Below, piece after piece: positions 26,564 to 34,424 of a stretch of 64,000 bases of DNA. Within the stretch, counting starts at the first letter, position 1; every line of letters begins with the position of its first letter. A program made the position numbers and the translations under genes. The stretch covers positions 77,953 through 141,952 of the forward strand of contig NZ_PPHG01000027.1 of the NCBI RefSeq assembly GCF_002904295.1, given 5' to 3'. The notes below the pieces were generated by a model. The model saw nothing but the letters and a program-made list of their open reading frames with translations, searched no databases and had not been told where the DNA came from. This DNA comes from Amycolatopsis sp. CA-128772 (lineage in GTDB: Bacteria; Actinomycetota; Actinomycetes; Mycobacteriales; Pseudonocardiaceae).

Positions 26564-26620
26564 GAGCGTCCTTCCCGAGAAGCAGGGAGTACGGGCCGTC
26601 GGCGGGGACTCGGTTGTGGA

Positions 26621-27058
26621 TCAGCGGCCGAGTTCGGCGCGCCGCGTCTGTGCGGCGGTGTGAGCGATCCAGGGCGGCGACGGTCGCCGGACGTCGCGGC
26701 CGGAGGCCGGGATGAATCCGTTGACCGCGACGCTCCAGAAGTCCGGGCAGGGTCCGGTGTCGGTGCGTTCGCTGCGGTAGATGACGATCACGTCCCGCCC
26801 GTCGCGGCAGCGGGCGCGGGCGGTGACCCGGATCGCGACCCGCGCCCCGTCGCGGCGCTGCACGGGCTCGTCGTAGAGCAGCGAGACCGGTGTCGCGGTC
26901 AGCGCCCGACATAGCTCGACGAGGACACCGCGCGCGACGTTCCAGGCACCGAGGTCGTCGAGGCTGCCGCGGCGAAGGATGTTGCAGGCGACCGACTCGG
27001 GTAGCACGTAGGAGCGGCTCCAGTCGTCGTGGGTGAGCCACAGCTGGTTCTCGGGCAT
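26621..27058 (-). CDS. Hypothetical protein of the plasmid-like block
   Basis: 145 residues. No family recognised. It contains a WLTHDDWSRSYVLPESVAC N-terminus and a beta-rich middle (RVAIRVTARARCRDGRDVIV) ending in NGFIPASGRDV. The ATG follows GGAGG by 8 bases, inside the end of the preceding small gene, so the two are coupled. Probably cytoplasmic, with no signal or membrane segment. Confidence 0.65.
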   Translation of the reverse strand: MPENQLWLTHDDWSRSYVLPESVACNILRRGSLDDLGAWNVARGVLVELCRALTATPVSLLYDEPVQRRDGARVAIRVTARARCRDGRDVIVIYRSERTDTGPCPDFWSVAVNGFIPASGRDVRRPSPPWIAHTAAQTRRAELGR

Positions 27059-27061
27059 CAG

Positions 27062-27250
27062 TCAGGCCTCCACCGTGTTGTCGCGGTCGGCGAAGTAGGT
27101 CGGGCCCACGCACATCGCGGGGTGGCCGCCTGGTTCTGCGGGATCGGCGGTGATGCGGCGGCCGCCGAGTTCGGTTTCGACCAGCCAGCACGCCAGCTCG
27201 TAGGCGGAATCGCTGTGGTCGCTGGCGTTGTGAACGGTGGATGCGGTCAC
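27062..27250 (-). CDS. Small hypothetical protein
   Basis: 62 residues from the GTG at 27250 (GGAGG, 5-base gap). It reads SDSAYELACWLVETELGGRR and ends DPAEPGGHPAMCVGPTYFAD plus 8 more residues. No family recognised. Its end is 3 bases from the start of the next gene, whose ribosome site it contains, so both belong to one operon. Confidence 0.6.
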   Translation of the reverse strand: MTASTVHNASDHSDSAYELACWLVETELGGRRITADPAEPGGHPAMCVGPTYFADRDNTVEA

Positions 27251-27289
27251 GGGGACCTCCGTGTCGGGTGTGGATGACCGCGCCCGACC

Positions 27290-27390
27290 AGCACACCCGG
27301 AGCCCCGGCGCCCGGTCAGCTCGGCGCGGCCGGGCTGACCGAGGTCGGTGCCGGGGTGCCGGGGTGTGCTTTCCTGGCAGCGATCTTCCG
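27290..27390. repeat. Long imperfect hairpin element (copy 2 of an intergenic family)
   Basis: AGCACACCC at 27290 faces GGGGTGTGCT ending at 27370, with CCGG..CCGGTCAGC facing GCTGACC..CCGG inside. Beyond the right arm is GTGTGCTTTCCT, closely like the tract at 25331. It lies in the gap between the genes at 27430 and 27250 and may act as an attenuator or terminator. Confidence 0.5.
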
Positions 27391-27429
27391 CGCCGAACAC
27401 GAGGTGCTTGACCGGCCGGGGCGTGAGGC

Positions 27430-27720
27430 CTACTGCGGCCGGGGTTTCGCGGCGGGCTGGCGCGTGTTGTGATCGCGGATGACACGGATGTTGTGGTCGT
27501 CCAGGACTTCGGCGTGGCGGCCGTCGTCGGGTACGTACACGAAGGCAGACGGATCGTCGATGTTACTGGTGGTGAAGCAGAGCATGTAGTGGGGGCCTGC
27601 GGTGCGGGAGTCGCTGCAGATCTTCTTGGCGTCAGCGACGCTGACGCGCCAGAGCACCCGCTGGCGGGCCGGGGTGGTGTGTTTGCTGACGATGCACACC
27701 AGCGCTTCGTCAGATGGCAC
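27430..27720 (-). CDS. Small hypothetical protein
   Basis: 96 residues, GTG start after AAAGGA. A compact alpha/beta sequence (ALVCIVSKHTTPARQRVLWR; YMLCFTTSNIDDPSAFVYVP; EVLDDHNIRVIRDHN). No family recognised. It lies 30 bases after the zinc-motif gene in the same direction. Confidence 0.6.
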   Translation of the reverse strand: MPSDEALVCIVSKHTTPARQRVLWRVSVADAKKICSDSRTAGPHYMLCFTTSNIDDPSAFVYVPDDGRHAEVLDDHNIRVIRDHNTRQPAAKPRPQ

Positions 27721-27750
27721 GGGAGTGTCCTTTCCGGATTGGGCGGATCG

Positions 27751-28293
27751 TCAGGAGAGGGTCCGCGGCGGCGCGGTGACCGGGCGGATGCGCAGCGGCG
27801 GTGTGAGCAGGTAGCAGGCGGCGGGGTGGCCGTGGAGGGTGACGACGTCGTAGCGGGTCAGCCAGACCGCATGCCAGGGCTCGGCGGGGGCGCCGAGGCG
27901 CCAGTCGACGTCCGCGCCATGGACGGCGTCGGCGTCGATCTTGTGGGCGCTGGCGCGGTAGTGGCTGCGGCGCCCGGCGACCATCGGGCAGGCCGTGCTC
28001 GTGTAGGCGGCGCACAGCGGATGCAGTCCAGGCTCGGTGCTGGCGCTGCGGGCCAGGTCGGACTCGCGCATGAGCAGGACCAGGCGGTCGCCGAGGGCAC
28101 GGCCGCAGACACCGCAGAGCCGCCTGTGGATGGCCATGTGGGTCTTGGCGGCATCGACCGCGCCGATCAGATACCGGCCATCGGCGGTTCGGGGCGTCAC
28201 CCAGGGAACGATGAGGCCACCGAGGACAGGCAAGCCGGCCAGAGCAGCGGGAATCGGTGGCGTCGTCTCTGCGGAGTCAGGGCAGGAGGACAT
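27751..28293 (-). CDS. Hypothetical protein with CxxC zinc-binding motif
   Basis: 180 residues from the ATG at 28293 (AAGGGA, 5-base gap). The central region RRLCGVCGRALGDRLVLLM, with HPLCAAY and ACPM further on, looks like a treble-clef or zinc-ribbon pair. Similar proteins occur on actinobacterial plasmids and phages. Its role is unknown. It lies 68 bases downstream of the amidotransferase gene. Confidence 0.6.
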   Translation of the reverse strand: MSSCPDSAETTPPIPAALAGLPVLGGLIVPWVTPRTADGRYLIGAVDAAKTHMAIHRRLCGVCGRALGDRLVLLMRESDLARSASTEPGLHPLCAAYTSTACPMVAGRRSHYRASAHKIDADAVHGADVDWRLGAPAEPWHAVWLTRYDVVTLHGHPAACYLLTPPLRIRPVTAPPRTLS

Positions 28294-28361
28294 GGCGGTC
28301 CCTTCCCGCCGGGCGCGGCCGCATGCGTCGCGCCCGGCGAGTTTGTCGAAGAGCGCGTGGA

Positions 28362-29171
28362 TCAGGCGTTGAGGGCGAGGTCCTCGACGGCGCAGACGCA
28401 GTCGTCGAGGTCCTCGCCGCAGCGGAAGCAGGAGACTCCGGCGAGCAACCGGTAGCACCAGGAGGAACAGGGCTGGTTGTCGGCGCCGCAGAAGGGACAC
28501 GCGCCGCACGCGAGGCACATCCCGGTTTCAGGGTCGACGGCGTCGGACACGCCGCAGTAGTGACAGCCGTCGTCCAGGCCCCACCACGCGGCATAGCCGG
28601 GGCGACGGTCGAGATAGTCGTGGTTGGAGTACCAGACCTGGTTGTCCCAGTATCCGGCGCGCTCGTTGAACAGGTAGCCGTGGTCGGGGTAGCGCGGGTT
28701 GACGGTCAGGATGACCAGCTTGTTGGACGCGCCGAGCCAGGACTCGATGCGCCGCCGGGTCGCCGGGCGATCGAGGGCGAGGAACGGCTTCGAAGAGAAG
28801 ATGTCGTCGGCTGCGATGCGGGTGTCCGACCGCGGATCACATCGCGACGGGTGAGCTTTCTTCGGCAGGATTCCGTTGTGGGCCAGAACGGTGCGGGGGT
28901 CGCCGCCGATCGGGAACGGGTGGATGTTGTCCTCGGTGACGGTGCCGTGGGTGGCGTAGCGGCTGTGGAACAGCGCGGGCTTCTCGGGGTACAGGCCGCG
29001 CAGGGCGGCGAACTCGTCGATGACGGCGGCGGCGTTCATGCCGCGGCCGGTGATGATGCGGTCGGCGGCGACGATGGCGTAGCCGTGGCCGTCGTTGTTG
29101 TGCACCGCGCCGTTGGCCAGGGCGGTGGTGTCGGGCTCGACGCGCGCGGGAAGGTAGGTCAGCATGCACAT
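28362..29171 (-). CDS. Class-II glutamine amidotransferase-like protein with zinc-ribbon tail
   Basis: 269 residues from the ATG at 29171 (GGAG, 8-base gap). Residue 2 is Cys (MCMLTYLPARV), the expected N-terminal nucleophile of Ntn-type amidotransferases after Met removal. Family motifs follow: NNDGHGYAIV, LFHSRYATHGTVTEDNIHPF and VLAHNGILP. These enzymes free ammonia from glutamine for a partner ligase. The C-terminal 70 residues hold CxxC pairs (CHYCG, CLACG, CPFCG, CFRCG). It overlaps the amidoligase gene by 13 bases, so the ligase is the likely partner. The substrate is unknown. Confidence 0.8.
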   Translation of the reverse strand: MCMLTYLPARVEPDTTALANGAVHNNDGHGYAIVAADRIITGRGMNAAAVIDEFAALRGLYPEKPALFHSRYATHGTVTEDNIHPFPIGGDPRTVLAHNGILPKKAHPSRCDPRSDTRIAADDIFSSKPFLALDRPATRRRIESWLGASNKLVILTVNPRYPDHGYLFNERAGYWDNQVWYSNHDYLDRRPGYAAWWGLDDGCHYCGVSDAVDPETGMCLACGACPFCGADNQPCSSWCYRLLAGVSCFRCGEDLDDCVCAVEDLALNA

Positions 29172-30460
29172 GCGAGGTTCTCCAGTTCGTCGGTGAGCGG
29201 CGCGTACTGCGGGTGGGTCAGCAGCCACTGGGTGAAGGCGGCCCAGGTCCACCCGCCGGCCTGGGTGATGTCGGGGATGGTGAGGTCGCGGGTGTAGGCG
29301 ACGGAGGCGTCGGCGAAGGCGAGGGCGGCCTGCACGTGCTGGATGTCAAGGCTGGAGGCGAAGACCCGCAGTTCGAAGGTCTCCTCGGGCTGGGTGTTGA
29401 TGGCGGAGCCGCGCGGCCAGTAGTACTTGCCCTTGCAGGCGTCTTTGATGTTGTCGCGCTCGGAGTCGCGGAACGCGGCGTAGCCGCTGGAGCGGCGGGC
29501 GAGGGTCTGGACGTCGTCGGCGTTGCGGTAGACGAACTTCATCCACCGGAACACGTGACAGGGCCCGGCGAAGGCAGCGCGGCTGATGTGGACGTGCAAC
29601 CCGTTGCCGTCGCCGCTGCAGCCGGCGAGATCGAGCGTCTCGAGAAGATGCCAGGGAAAGGAGTCCAGCGCCCAGCGGTAGGCCATTGGGTGGGTGACGA
29701 GCTCGAACCCGTAGCCGATGCTGCTGTCTTCTTTGAGGTAGCCGAGGCCATCGAGGGTGTCGACGGTGTCGTTGATGCGGTCGGACAGGTGCCCGCGTGG
29801 GACGTTGATTTCCAGTTCGAAGCCGAGGTAGCGGGGGCCGATGCCGTGGAAGACCGGTCGCGGCTTGTACCAGTAGTCGTGCAGGTCCTCGTAGTCGTCT
29901 TGGTCGACGATGTCGTGGTCGTCGCAGTAGTTTCCGCTGTCGATGAGGGTGGTGCAGTTGCGGCATTCCCAGTAGTCGAGCCGGTGTGCGCACTCGTGGC
30001 ACATGTCGCGGCCGGACTCGGTGTCGCGCAGGCCGTCGTCGTAGAGGTCGCAGTAGTCGCAGAGGTCGAAAACCTGGGCGCAGGGCGAGCACAGCCGGCG
30101 GTCGTCGGTGGCGTAGAGCGGTTCGTGCAGTCGCAGCGGCACAAGACACGTGCAGTGGCCGCACGTATAAGACTCGTCGGTCTCGTCGATGGCGTGCGTC
30201 CGGCACAGGTAGCCGTTGCGGATGAGGATGTCGCACTGATCGCAGGTGCGATAGCGGCCGGCGCGCTCACAGAAGTCGCAGATCCGCCCATCGTCGTCGG
30301 TGGCCGAGGTGACTTCGGTGATCTGCCCGCATCCGCTGCACTGGTGCAAAGCGAGGACGCAACCCTCGCAGTAGACGATTCCGGGCGTGAGGTGGAATGG
30401 CGTCGGGGTTGCGTTGCCGCAGTCGCCGCAGCGGACGATGTCGTCGACAGGTGTGGTCAT
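29159..30460 (-). CDS. Amidoligase (GS-fold, Amidoligase_2-like) with N-terminal zinc-ribbon array
   Basis: 433 residues. Residues 1-190 carry about ten CxxC half-sites (CGDCG, CSGCG, CDFCE, CDQCD, CDYCD, CRNC), enough for about five zinc sites. The C-terminal half matches the predicted amidoligase family related to glutamine synthetase: YLGFELEINVPRG (metal site), KEDSSIGYGFELVTHPM, GLHVHISRAAF and EETFELRVFAS. Family members are predicted to form amide or peptide bonds on peptides or proteins, often beside amidotransferases, as here. SD AAAGG. The zinc array may choose the target. Confidence 0.85.
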   Translation of the reverse strand: MTTPVDDIVRCGDCGNATPTPFHLTPGIVYCEGCVLALHQCSGCGQITEVTSATDDDGRICDFCERAGRYRTCDQCDILIRNGYLCRTHAIDETDESYTCGHCTCLVPLRLHEPLYATDDRRLCSPCAQVFDLCDYCDLYDDGLRDTESGRDMCHECAHRLDYWECRNCTTLIDSGNYCDDHDIVDQDDYEDLHDYWYKPRPVFHGIGPRYLGFELEINVPRGHLSDRINDTVDTLDGLGYLKEDSSIGYGFELVTHPMAYRWALDSFPWHLLETLDLAGCSGDGNGLHVHISRAAFAGPCHVFRWMKFVYRNADDVQTLARRSSGYAAFRDSERDNIKDACKGKYYWPRGSAINTQPEETFELRVFASSLDIQHVQAALAFADASVAYTRDLTIPDITQAGGWTWAAFTQWLLTHPQYAPLTDELENLACAC

Positions 30461-31041
30461 GGCGGATGGCCTTTCGCTCCGTAGACGTGAAAAGCGCCCC
30501 TCCCGGCGGGAAACCGAGAGGGCCGCATGGACGAAGGGAGGGCCGGTAGCGCGGTGTTGGGTGTTCGGCGCGCACCGCGCTACCGGCCCTCGGGGACGGT
30601 GTCCCGGTCGGGTAGGGAAGCCCCGGACGGGACACCGAGCGGAGAAGCATCAGCAGGCTGATCCGCGTATTGCGGTTCGTCGCCTGTGGACGGTCGTCGT
30701 TGTCGCTTTGGTGGCCTCCTGGGCCTCGTCGGTGTGCGGGACGCGACGCGGTCGAGCGCCCGCGGGCCCGGGGCGTGAAGCCCGGCGGCGCTCGTCCGGC
30801 CGGTGTGAACCGGCGGTCACGGACGCGCGTGTGCGCGATGCGGCGGCGCCGGTTCACCCGCGCCGGAGTGGCCGGGCGCCGGGTTCAGGCGCCCCGGGAC
30901 CGGGGGTGCTGTGCTCTCGATGGCCTGCACGGCCGACGGTGCCGGGGTCGCCCTCGCCCTGCGTGGATTCCGATGTCCTGGCCCAGCGCCGGTGCCGAAA
31001 CGGGTGCGGCTATCGGCTGCTACGTAATAGTTTCTGTGTAA
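30461..31041. repeat. Gene-free region packed with hairpins (copy 3 of the intergenic family)
   Basis: About 580 bases with no supported gene. It contains a perfect 16-bp hairpin (GGGCCGGTAGCGCGGT near 30540 with its complement near 30580-30593), GGTGTCCC/GGGACACC near 30598-30640, and a long imperfect pair with GTGAACCGGCG facing CGCCGGTTCACC near 30805-30860, followed by GGGGGTGCTGTGCT, resembling the tracts after copies 1 and 2. It forms the leader of the amidoligase gene and may control it by attenuation. Confidence 0.55.
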
Positions 31042-31230
31042 CTATTTCCGCCCTCGCAGGCGGACCGAGAGCGATGTGAGCAGCGTCGGGAGGAAGTACA
31101 GCAGGGTGATCGACCCGATCACGATGACGAAGATGCCGACGATGGTGATCGTCAGTTCGAGAAACTGCAGCGGCGCTGCAGACGCGGCGGGCGCGGTGTT
31201 CGTGCACGTGGACTCGAGAGCGGACTGCAT
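31042..31230 (-). CDS. Small single-pass membrane protein
   Basis: 62 residues. After a short polar N-terminus (MQSALESTCTNTAPAAS) comes one long hydrophobic segment (LTITIVGIFVIVIGSITLLY) and a short basic end (RLRGRK), so the C-terminus is probably inside. AAAGG lies 9 bases before the ATG. A similar small protein is encoded at 32313; both recall holin-like or transfer-accessory micropeptides, but neither belongs to a family I know. Confidence 0.55.
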   Translation of the reverse strand: MQSALESTCTNTAPAASAAPLQFLELTITIVGIFVIVIGSITLLYFLPTLLTSLSVRLRGRK

Positions 31231-31288
31231 GCGACGGGCCTTTCGTCCCAGTGGGAGGTGGCGTCCATTCAGGAGCGTCGGATGTGGT

Positions 31289-32230
31289 TCAGACGTCGGG
31301 CGTGGACGTGGTCAGCTCGGTGCGCAATTCCTGGGAGATCTTGAAGAAGTCGGGGTCGACCGTGGCCGGGTCGATCCCGTTGCGGTGCATCGCGCGGATC
31401 AGCTGGCTGAGCTAAGTCGGCCGCGGGTCCTTCGCGAAGATCGCGGCGGCGGAAATGCCGTCGTGGCGCAAAAATGCCGTCGTGGCGGCCTGGGTGAGGT
31501 GAATACCTCGGAGGCGGAGACTGGAGAGGGCAGCCAGGAGGTCGGCGATCACGTGCTCGTCGGTCGGTATCTGGCCGCTGGCGGCGGCGGTGACGGCATC
31601 GTCGAGCCGGTCCAGGCGCTTGCGCAGGCGCGGGCGGTCGTCGGCGAGTTCTTCCTGCTGGACCTCGTCGGTGATCGGCTCGGCGAGGGCGGCGATGCGG
31701 CCGCGGGTGTCGGCGGGCGTGGGGAGGAACTGTTGCAGGAACTCGGTGCGGCTGGGGTAAACACGGTTGCCCAGGGCGATGACGTGCGTGGTCATGGGTG
31801 AGGTGGTGGGGTCGGTCAGAGTGCCAGTGTGGCTTTCGACTTCGTAGCACGACCATGTGACTCCGGGGGTGAAGCCGGGCAGGTGCAGCAGTTCGGTGTT
31901 GGTGAAGCCGTGGTCGTGCAGCCACTGGGTGAAGGTGGCCAGTTCCGTGCGGTAGGGCAGGTAGCCGGTGTCGGTGTTGTCGTGCACGACGGCGCCGATG
32001 AGGCGCATGACCGGCTTTTCGGAGAGCGCTTGCTGCAAGTAGGCGACGACGTAGCGGGGATGGCGGACCACGGTGTCGAGGTCGAAGCGGTTGATCGGGC
32101 CCATGCGGGCGGTGCCGTCACCGCGGGCGGTGGCCGCGACCAGGACGAGCGAGTCGTCGGGCACGTACCCCAGCGTGGCCGGGATCGCGGCGAGAAGGTC
32201 GGCATCGGACAGGAACATGGCTGCAGGCAT
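31289..32230 (-). pseudogene. DUF4192-family protein (copy 2) with in-frame TAG
   Basis: From the ATG at 32230 (after GAGG) the protein begins PAAMFLSDADLLAAIPATLG, a clear DUF4192 start, and continues to AAIFAKDPRPT, where a TAG stops it at 31412-31414. The same frame then continues with LSQLIRAMHRNGIDPATVDP and ends at a TGA at 31289, about 40 codons later. Either a nonsense mutation (CAG to TAG is the simplest) has trimmed the C-terminus, or TAG is the true end. About 85 percent of the protein is intact. TAG ends several other genes nearby, so recoding is unlikely. Confidence 0.65.
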
Positions 32231-32312
32231 CGGAAACCTCACGAGGGATCGGCGGGTTGGCGCGTGGCGGGCAGGGACGGCGGCGCGTGTGAGGCGTTGT
32301 GCGGCTACCGGG

Positions 32313-32573
32313 CTACGGCTTCGGCGGCGTCGGCCTGGTGCTGCCTTCCGCCCTTTCGGCGTCGCGCCTGGCTTTCGCGCGCACGCGTTCGATGACTGCT
32401 TCGCCCAGCGCGCCGAGGAATCCGATGAGCGTGAGCCCGAGCCAGCAGCCGAGGTAGATGCCGACGAAGGTGAGGCTGAGCTGGACGAGCTGCGAGAACG
32501 TGATGGTGAAGAAGGCTTCAGAGGTGAAGGCAGATGAGTTCGGTGTGGGCGTGCAATGATTTGTTCCCTTCAC
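32313..32573 (-). CDS. Small membrane protein
   Basis: 86 residues from a GTG at 32573 that overlaps the stop of the upstream gene (GTGA). Polar N-terminus (NHCTPTPNSSAFTSEAF), a hydrophobic region that could span once or twice (LVQLSLTFVGIYLGCWLGLT then LIGFLGALGEAVI) and a charged tail (RVRAKARRDAERAEGS). The coupling supports the start. No family recognised. Confidence 0.6.
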   Translation of the reverse strand: MKGTNHCTPTPNSSAFTSEAFFTITFSQLVQLSLTFVGIYLGCWLGLTLIGFLGALGEAVIERVRAKARRDAERAEGSTRPTPPKP

Positions 32574-33082
32574 GGGGTTGTACGGTCGCGCCGGGTCGAG
32601 CGGGGGTCGGTGTGCTCGGTGACGTACCGGATCAAAGGCGCGACCGGCCGGGGACGGTCCTGCGCCAGCAGCGTCAAGGCCGCGCGGGAGGTGTCGTCCG
32701 ATCGGTGCGTGGCGGCGTCGGCCTCGTTCCACAACCAGCCGTCGAAGAAGTACCGGCCGCCGGAGTCCGGCCGAATACGGTCGATGTGGGGCGTGCTCGT
32801 CGGATCGTCGGGATTGACCGCGGCGTCGTCGATGACGAGCAGGTCAGCGCCGTCCCAGCGGAACCTCAGGTGGTCGGAGGTGGCTTCCACGGTGATGGCG
32901 ACCCATTCGGCGGCCACTCGCCGAAACCGGGGTCTCACCGTGTAGAACCGTTGGCCCTTATCAGTTTCGGCGATCAGCTGCGGTTCACCGAGCTGTGCGG
33001 GGAAGGCGGGCTGGTCATCCCCACTGACGAGCTGTTCGTCTGCGCGGACGTCGGCGTGGCAGTGCTGAAGCACGTCCTCGGA
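32570..33082 (-). CDS. Hypothetical protein of the plasmid-like block
   Basis: 170 residues from the ATG at 33082, preceded by GAGGTG; a GTG at 33094 is an alternative. Soluble, beta-rich (RFYTVRPRFRRVAAEWVAIT; HLRFRWDGADLLVIDDAAVN; GGRYFFDGWLWNEADAA). No family recognised. Overlaps the next gene by four bases. Confidence 0.65.
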   Translation of the reverse strand, partial: SEDVLQHCHADVRADEQLVSGDDQPAFPAQLGEPQLIAETDKGQRFYTVRPRFRRVAAEWVAITVEATSDHLRFRWDGADLLVIDDAAVNPDDPTSTPHIDRIRPDSGGRYFFDGWLWNEADAATHRSDDTSRAALTLLAQDRPRPVAPLIRYVTEHTDPRSTRRDRTTP

Positions 33083-33192
33083 CATGGCGATCACCTCGTG
33101 TGTCTCATATGGACTGTGGCGTTGAGGAGTACGTCAGTTGTTCCGTTTTGTCTGTGGCCTAGCGGCTCTGCGAGATCGGCGCGTAGTCGCAC

Positions 33193-34182
33193 CTACGCGC
33201 GTGCGCGGCCGCGCGGCGGCGCTGGTCGGTCGGTGAGGATGCGCGGGTGTTTCCGTCCCTTGGCGATGCCGTCGCGGATGGTTCTGCTCAGCTCGGCGCG
33301 GTCGAAGTCGGCGACACCGAGGTGCCGGCGGGCAGCGTCGGTCAGGTGCTGGGTGATCGCGGCGGCACTGATCCAGTTGTTGCCGAGCAGCTCGCCGCAA
33401 GCGGCTGCGGCGGCGAACACCGTGATGTGGCGGTGCCCTTCGGTGGCGGTCGCGACGTTGCGGTACTCGGCGTCGAGGGCCGCCTGGACGTAGGCGGTGA
33501 CCCGGCGGCTGGTCGCCGGAAGCGGCGAGGGCGGGGCCGCCTCCAGCGGTGGTGGAGGCAGCGGGGTGAGGGCGCTGACCAGCCAGCCAGGAAGGATCGC
33601 GACCGGCAGGTCCCCGGTGACGGTGTAGGGCACGGGCACGCCGTGGACGGTGGCGAGTGAGCCGGGCGCGGTGACAAGCGCGCCAGGGCCGCGGGTGTCG
33701 ACGTGCCAGCCGAGTCCACGGCCACGCTCACCGACGGTGCTGCGCAGCCGCGACTCGGGCGGCCGGGAGAAGTACCGGTGCTCGCCGCCGCGCGGGGTCA
33801 CGACGGTGAACGTGTCCACAGGGTCGGGCTCGCCGGCCAGCTGGGCCAGCAGCGCCAGGACGTCGCGGCCGTGGGCGACGCCGCGGCGCGCCCACGGCTC
33901 GGGGACCCGCCCGTGCGCCGCGTCGAGGTCCAGCACCAGCAGGCCCGCGGGCTCGCAGCTGATCCCGACATTGCATCTCGGGTGGCGGGTCCACCAGCGG
34001 CGGATGCGGCGGGGATCGCAGGTGGCCCGCTGTTGCCAGCGCTCGATGGCGGGCTTCTTCCCGCGGGGGACGAGTGGGAACACCGGCCACCCGCGCTCGG
34101 CGGCCTCCAGCGCGGCGTGGAGGAGTTTGCCGGCGAAGGGCCGGGGACGGGCGATCGTGGCAGAGGTGACGATCGTGGTCAT
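33193..34182 (-). CDS. Prim-pol domain protein (bifunctional primase/polymerase)
   Basis: The 329-residue protein has an N-terminal prim-pol domain of the archaeo-eukaryotic primase type: ALEAAERGWPVFPLVPRGKK, CDPRRIRRWWTRHPRCNVGI and the metal-binding pair LLVLDLDAAHG, then HRYFSRPP and GLGWHVDTRGPGALVTAPGS. The C-terminal part is a helical domain often paired with it. Such proteins prime replication of actinobacterial integrative elements and plasmids (pSAM2-type). Its start overlaps the stop of a small His-rich frame (ATGA). It lies with ParB-like and SSB genes as a replication set. Confidence 0.88.
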   Translation of the reverse strand: MTTIVTSATIARPRPFAGKLLHAALEAAERGWPVFPLVPRGKKPAIERWQQRATCDPRRIRRWWTRHPRCNVGISCEPAGLLVLDLDAAHGRVPEPWARRGVAHGRDVLALLAQLAGEPDPVDTFTVVTPRGGEHRYFSRPPESRLRSTVGERGRGLGWHVDTRGPGALVTAPGSLATVHGVPVPYTVTGDLPVAILPGWLVSALTPLPPPPLEAAPPSPLPATSRRVTAYVQAALDAEYRNVATATEGHRHITVFAAAAACGELLGNNWISAAAITQHLTDAARRHLGVADFDRAELSRTIRDGIAKGRKHPRILTDRPAPPRGRARA

Positions 34183-34295
34183 GGCATCAGCTCGGCAGTT
34201 GCCAGGGCAGGACCAGGGGTGTCGTGGCGGTGCCGGCCGATGTCAGTGCGGGTGCGGTGGATGTGCTGGAAATTCGGTGGAAGATGTGGGTGCAT
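34179..34295 (-). CDS. Possible 38-residue His-rich microprotein
   Basis: ATG at 34295, eight bases after CGGAG; the product starts MHPHLPPNFQHIHRTRTD and holds six histidines in its first 24 residues. Its TGA overlaps the ATG of the prim-pol gene (ATGA), so it may serve as a translated leader for prim-pol or as a small metal-binding peptide. Too short to be sure. Confidence 0.35.
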   Translation of the reverse strand: MHPHLPPNFQHIHRTRTDIGRHRHDTPGPALATAELMP

Positions 34296-34356
34296 TGGTG
34301 AAACTCCGTTCTGCGCCGCGAGAACGCTGAGCGGGCGTCGAGGAGGACAGCGACGG

Positions 34357-34396
34357 CAGGGGCGGGCCTGGCACGAGGTGTGCGGGCCCGCCCCTG
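34357..34396 (-). terminator. Perfect 12-bp hairpin after the parB-like gene
   Basis: Arms 34357-34368 and 34385-34396 are perfectly complementary around a 16-base loop, starting 28 bases after the parB-like stop. Likely a terminator or attenuator before the prim-pol gene. Confidence 0.65.
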
Positions 34397-34424
34397 TCCG
34401 GTGACATCGGGTGGTGTCGGCCGG

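Noticed and set aside
25589..30484. Very long plus-strand open frames opposite the minus-strand block
   Set aside because: They are antisense shadows of GC-rich genes with recognised domains or coupled ribosome sites on the minus strand.
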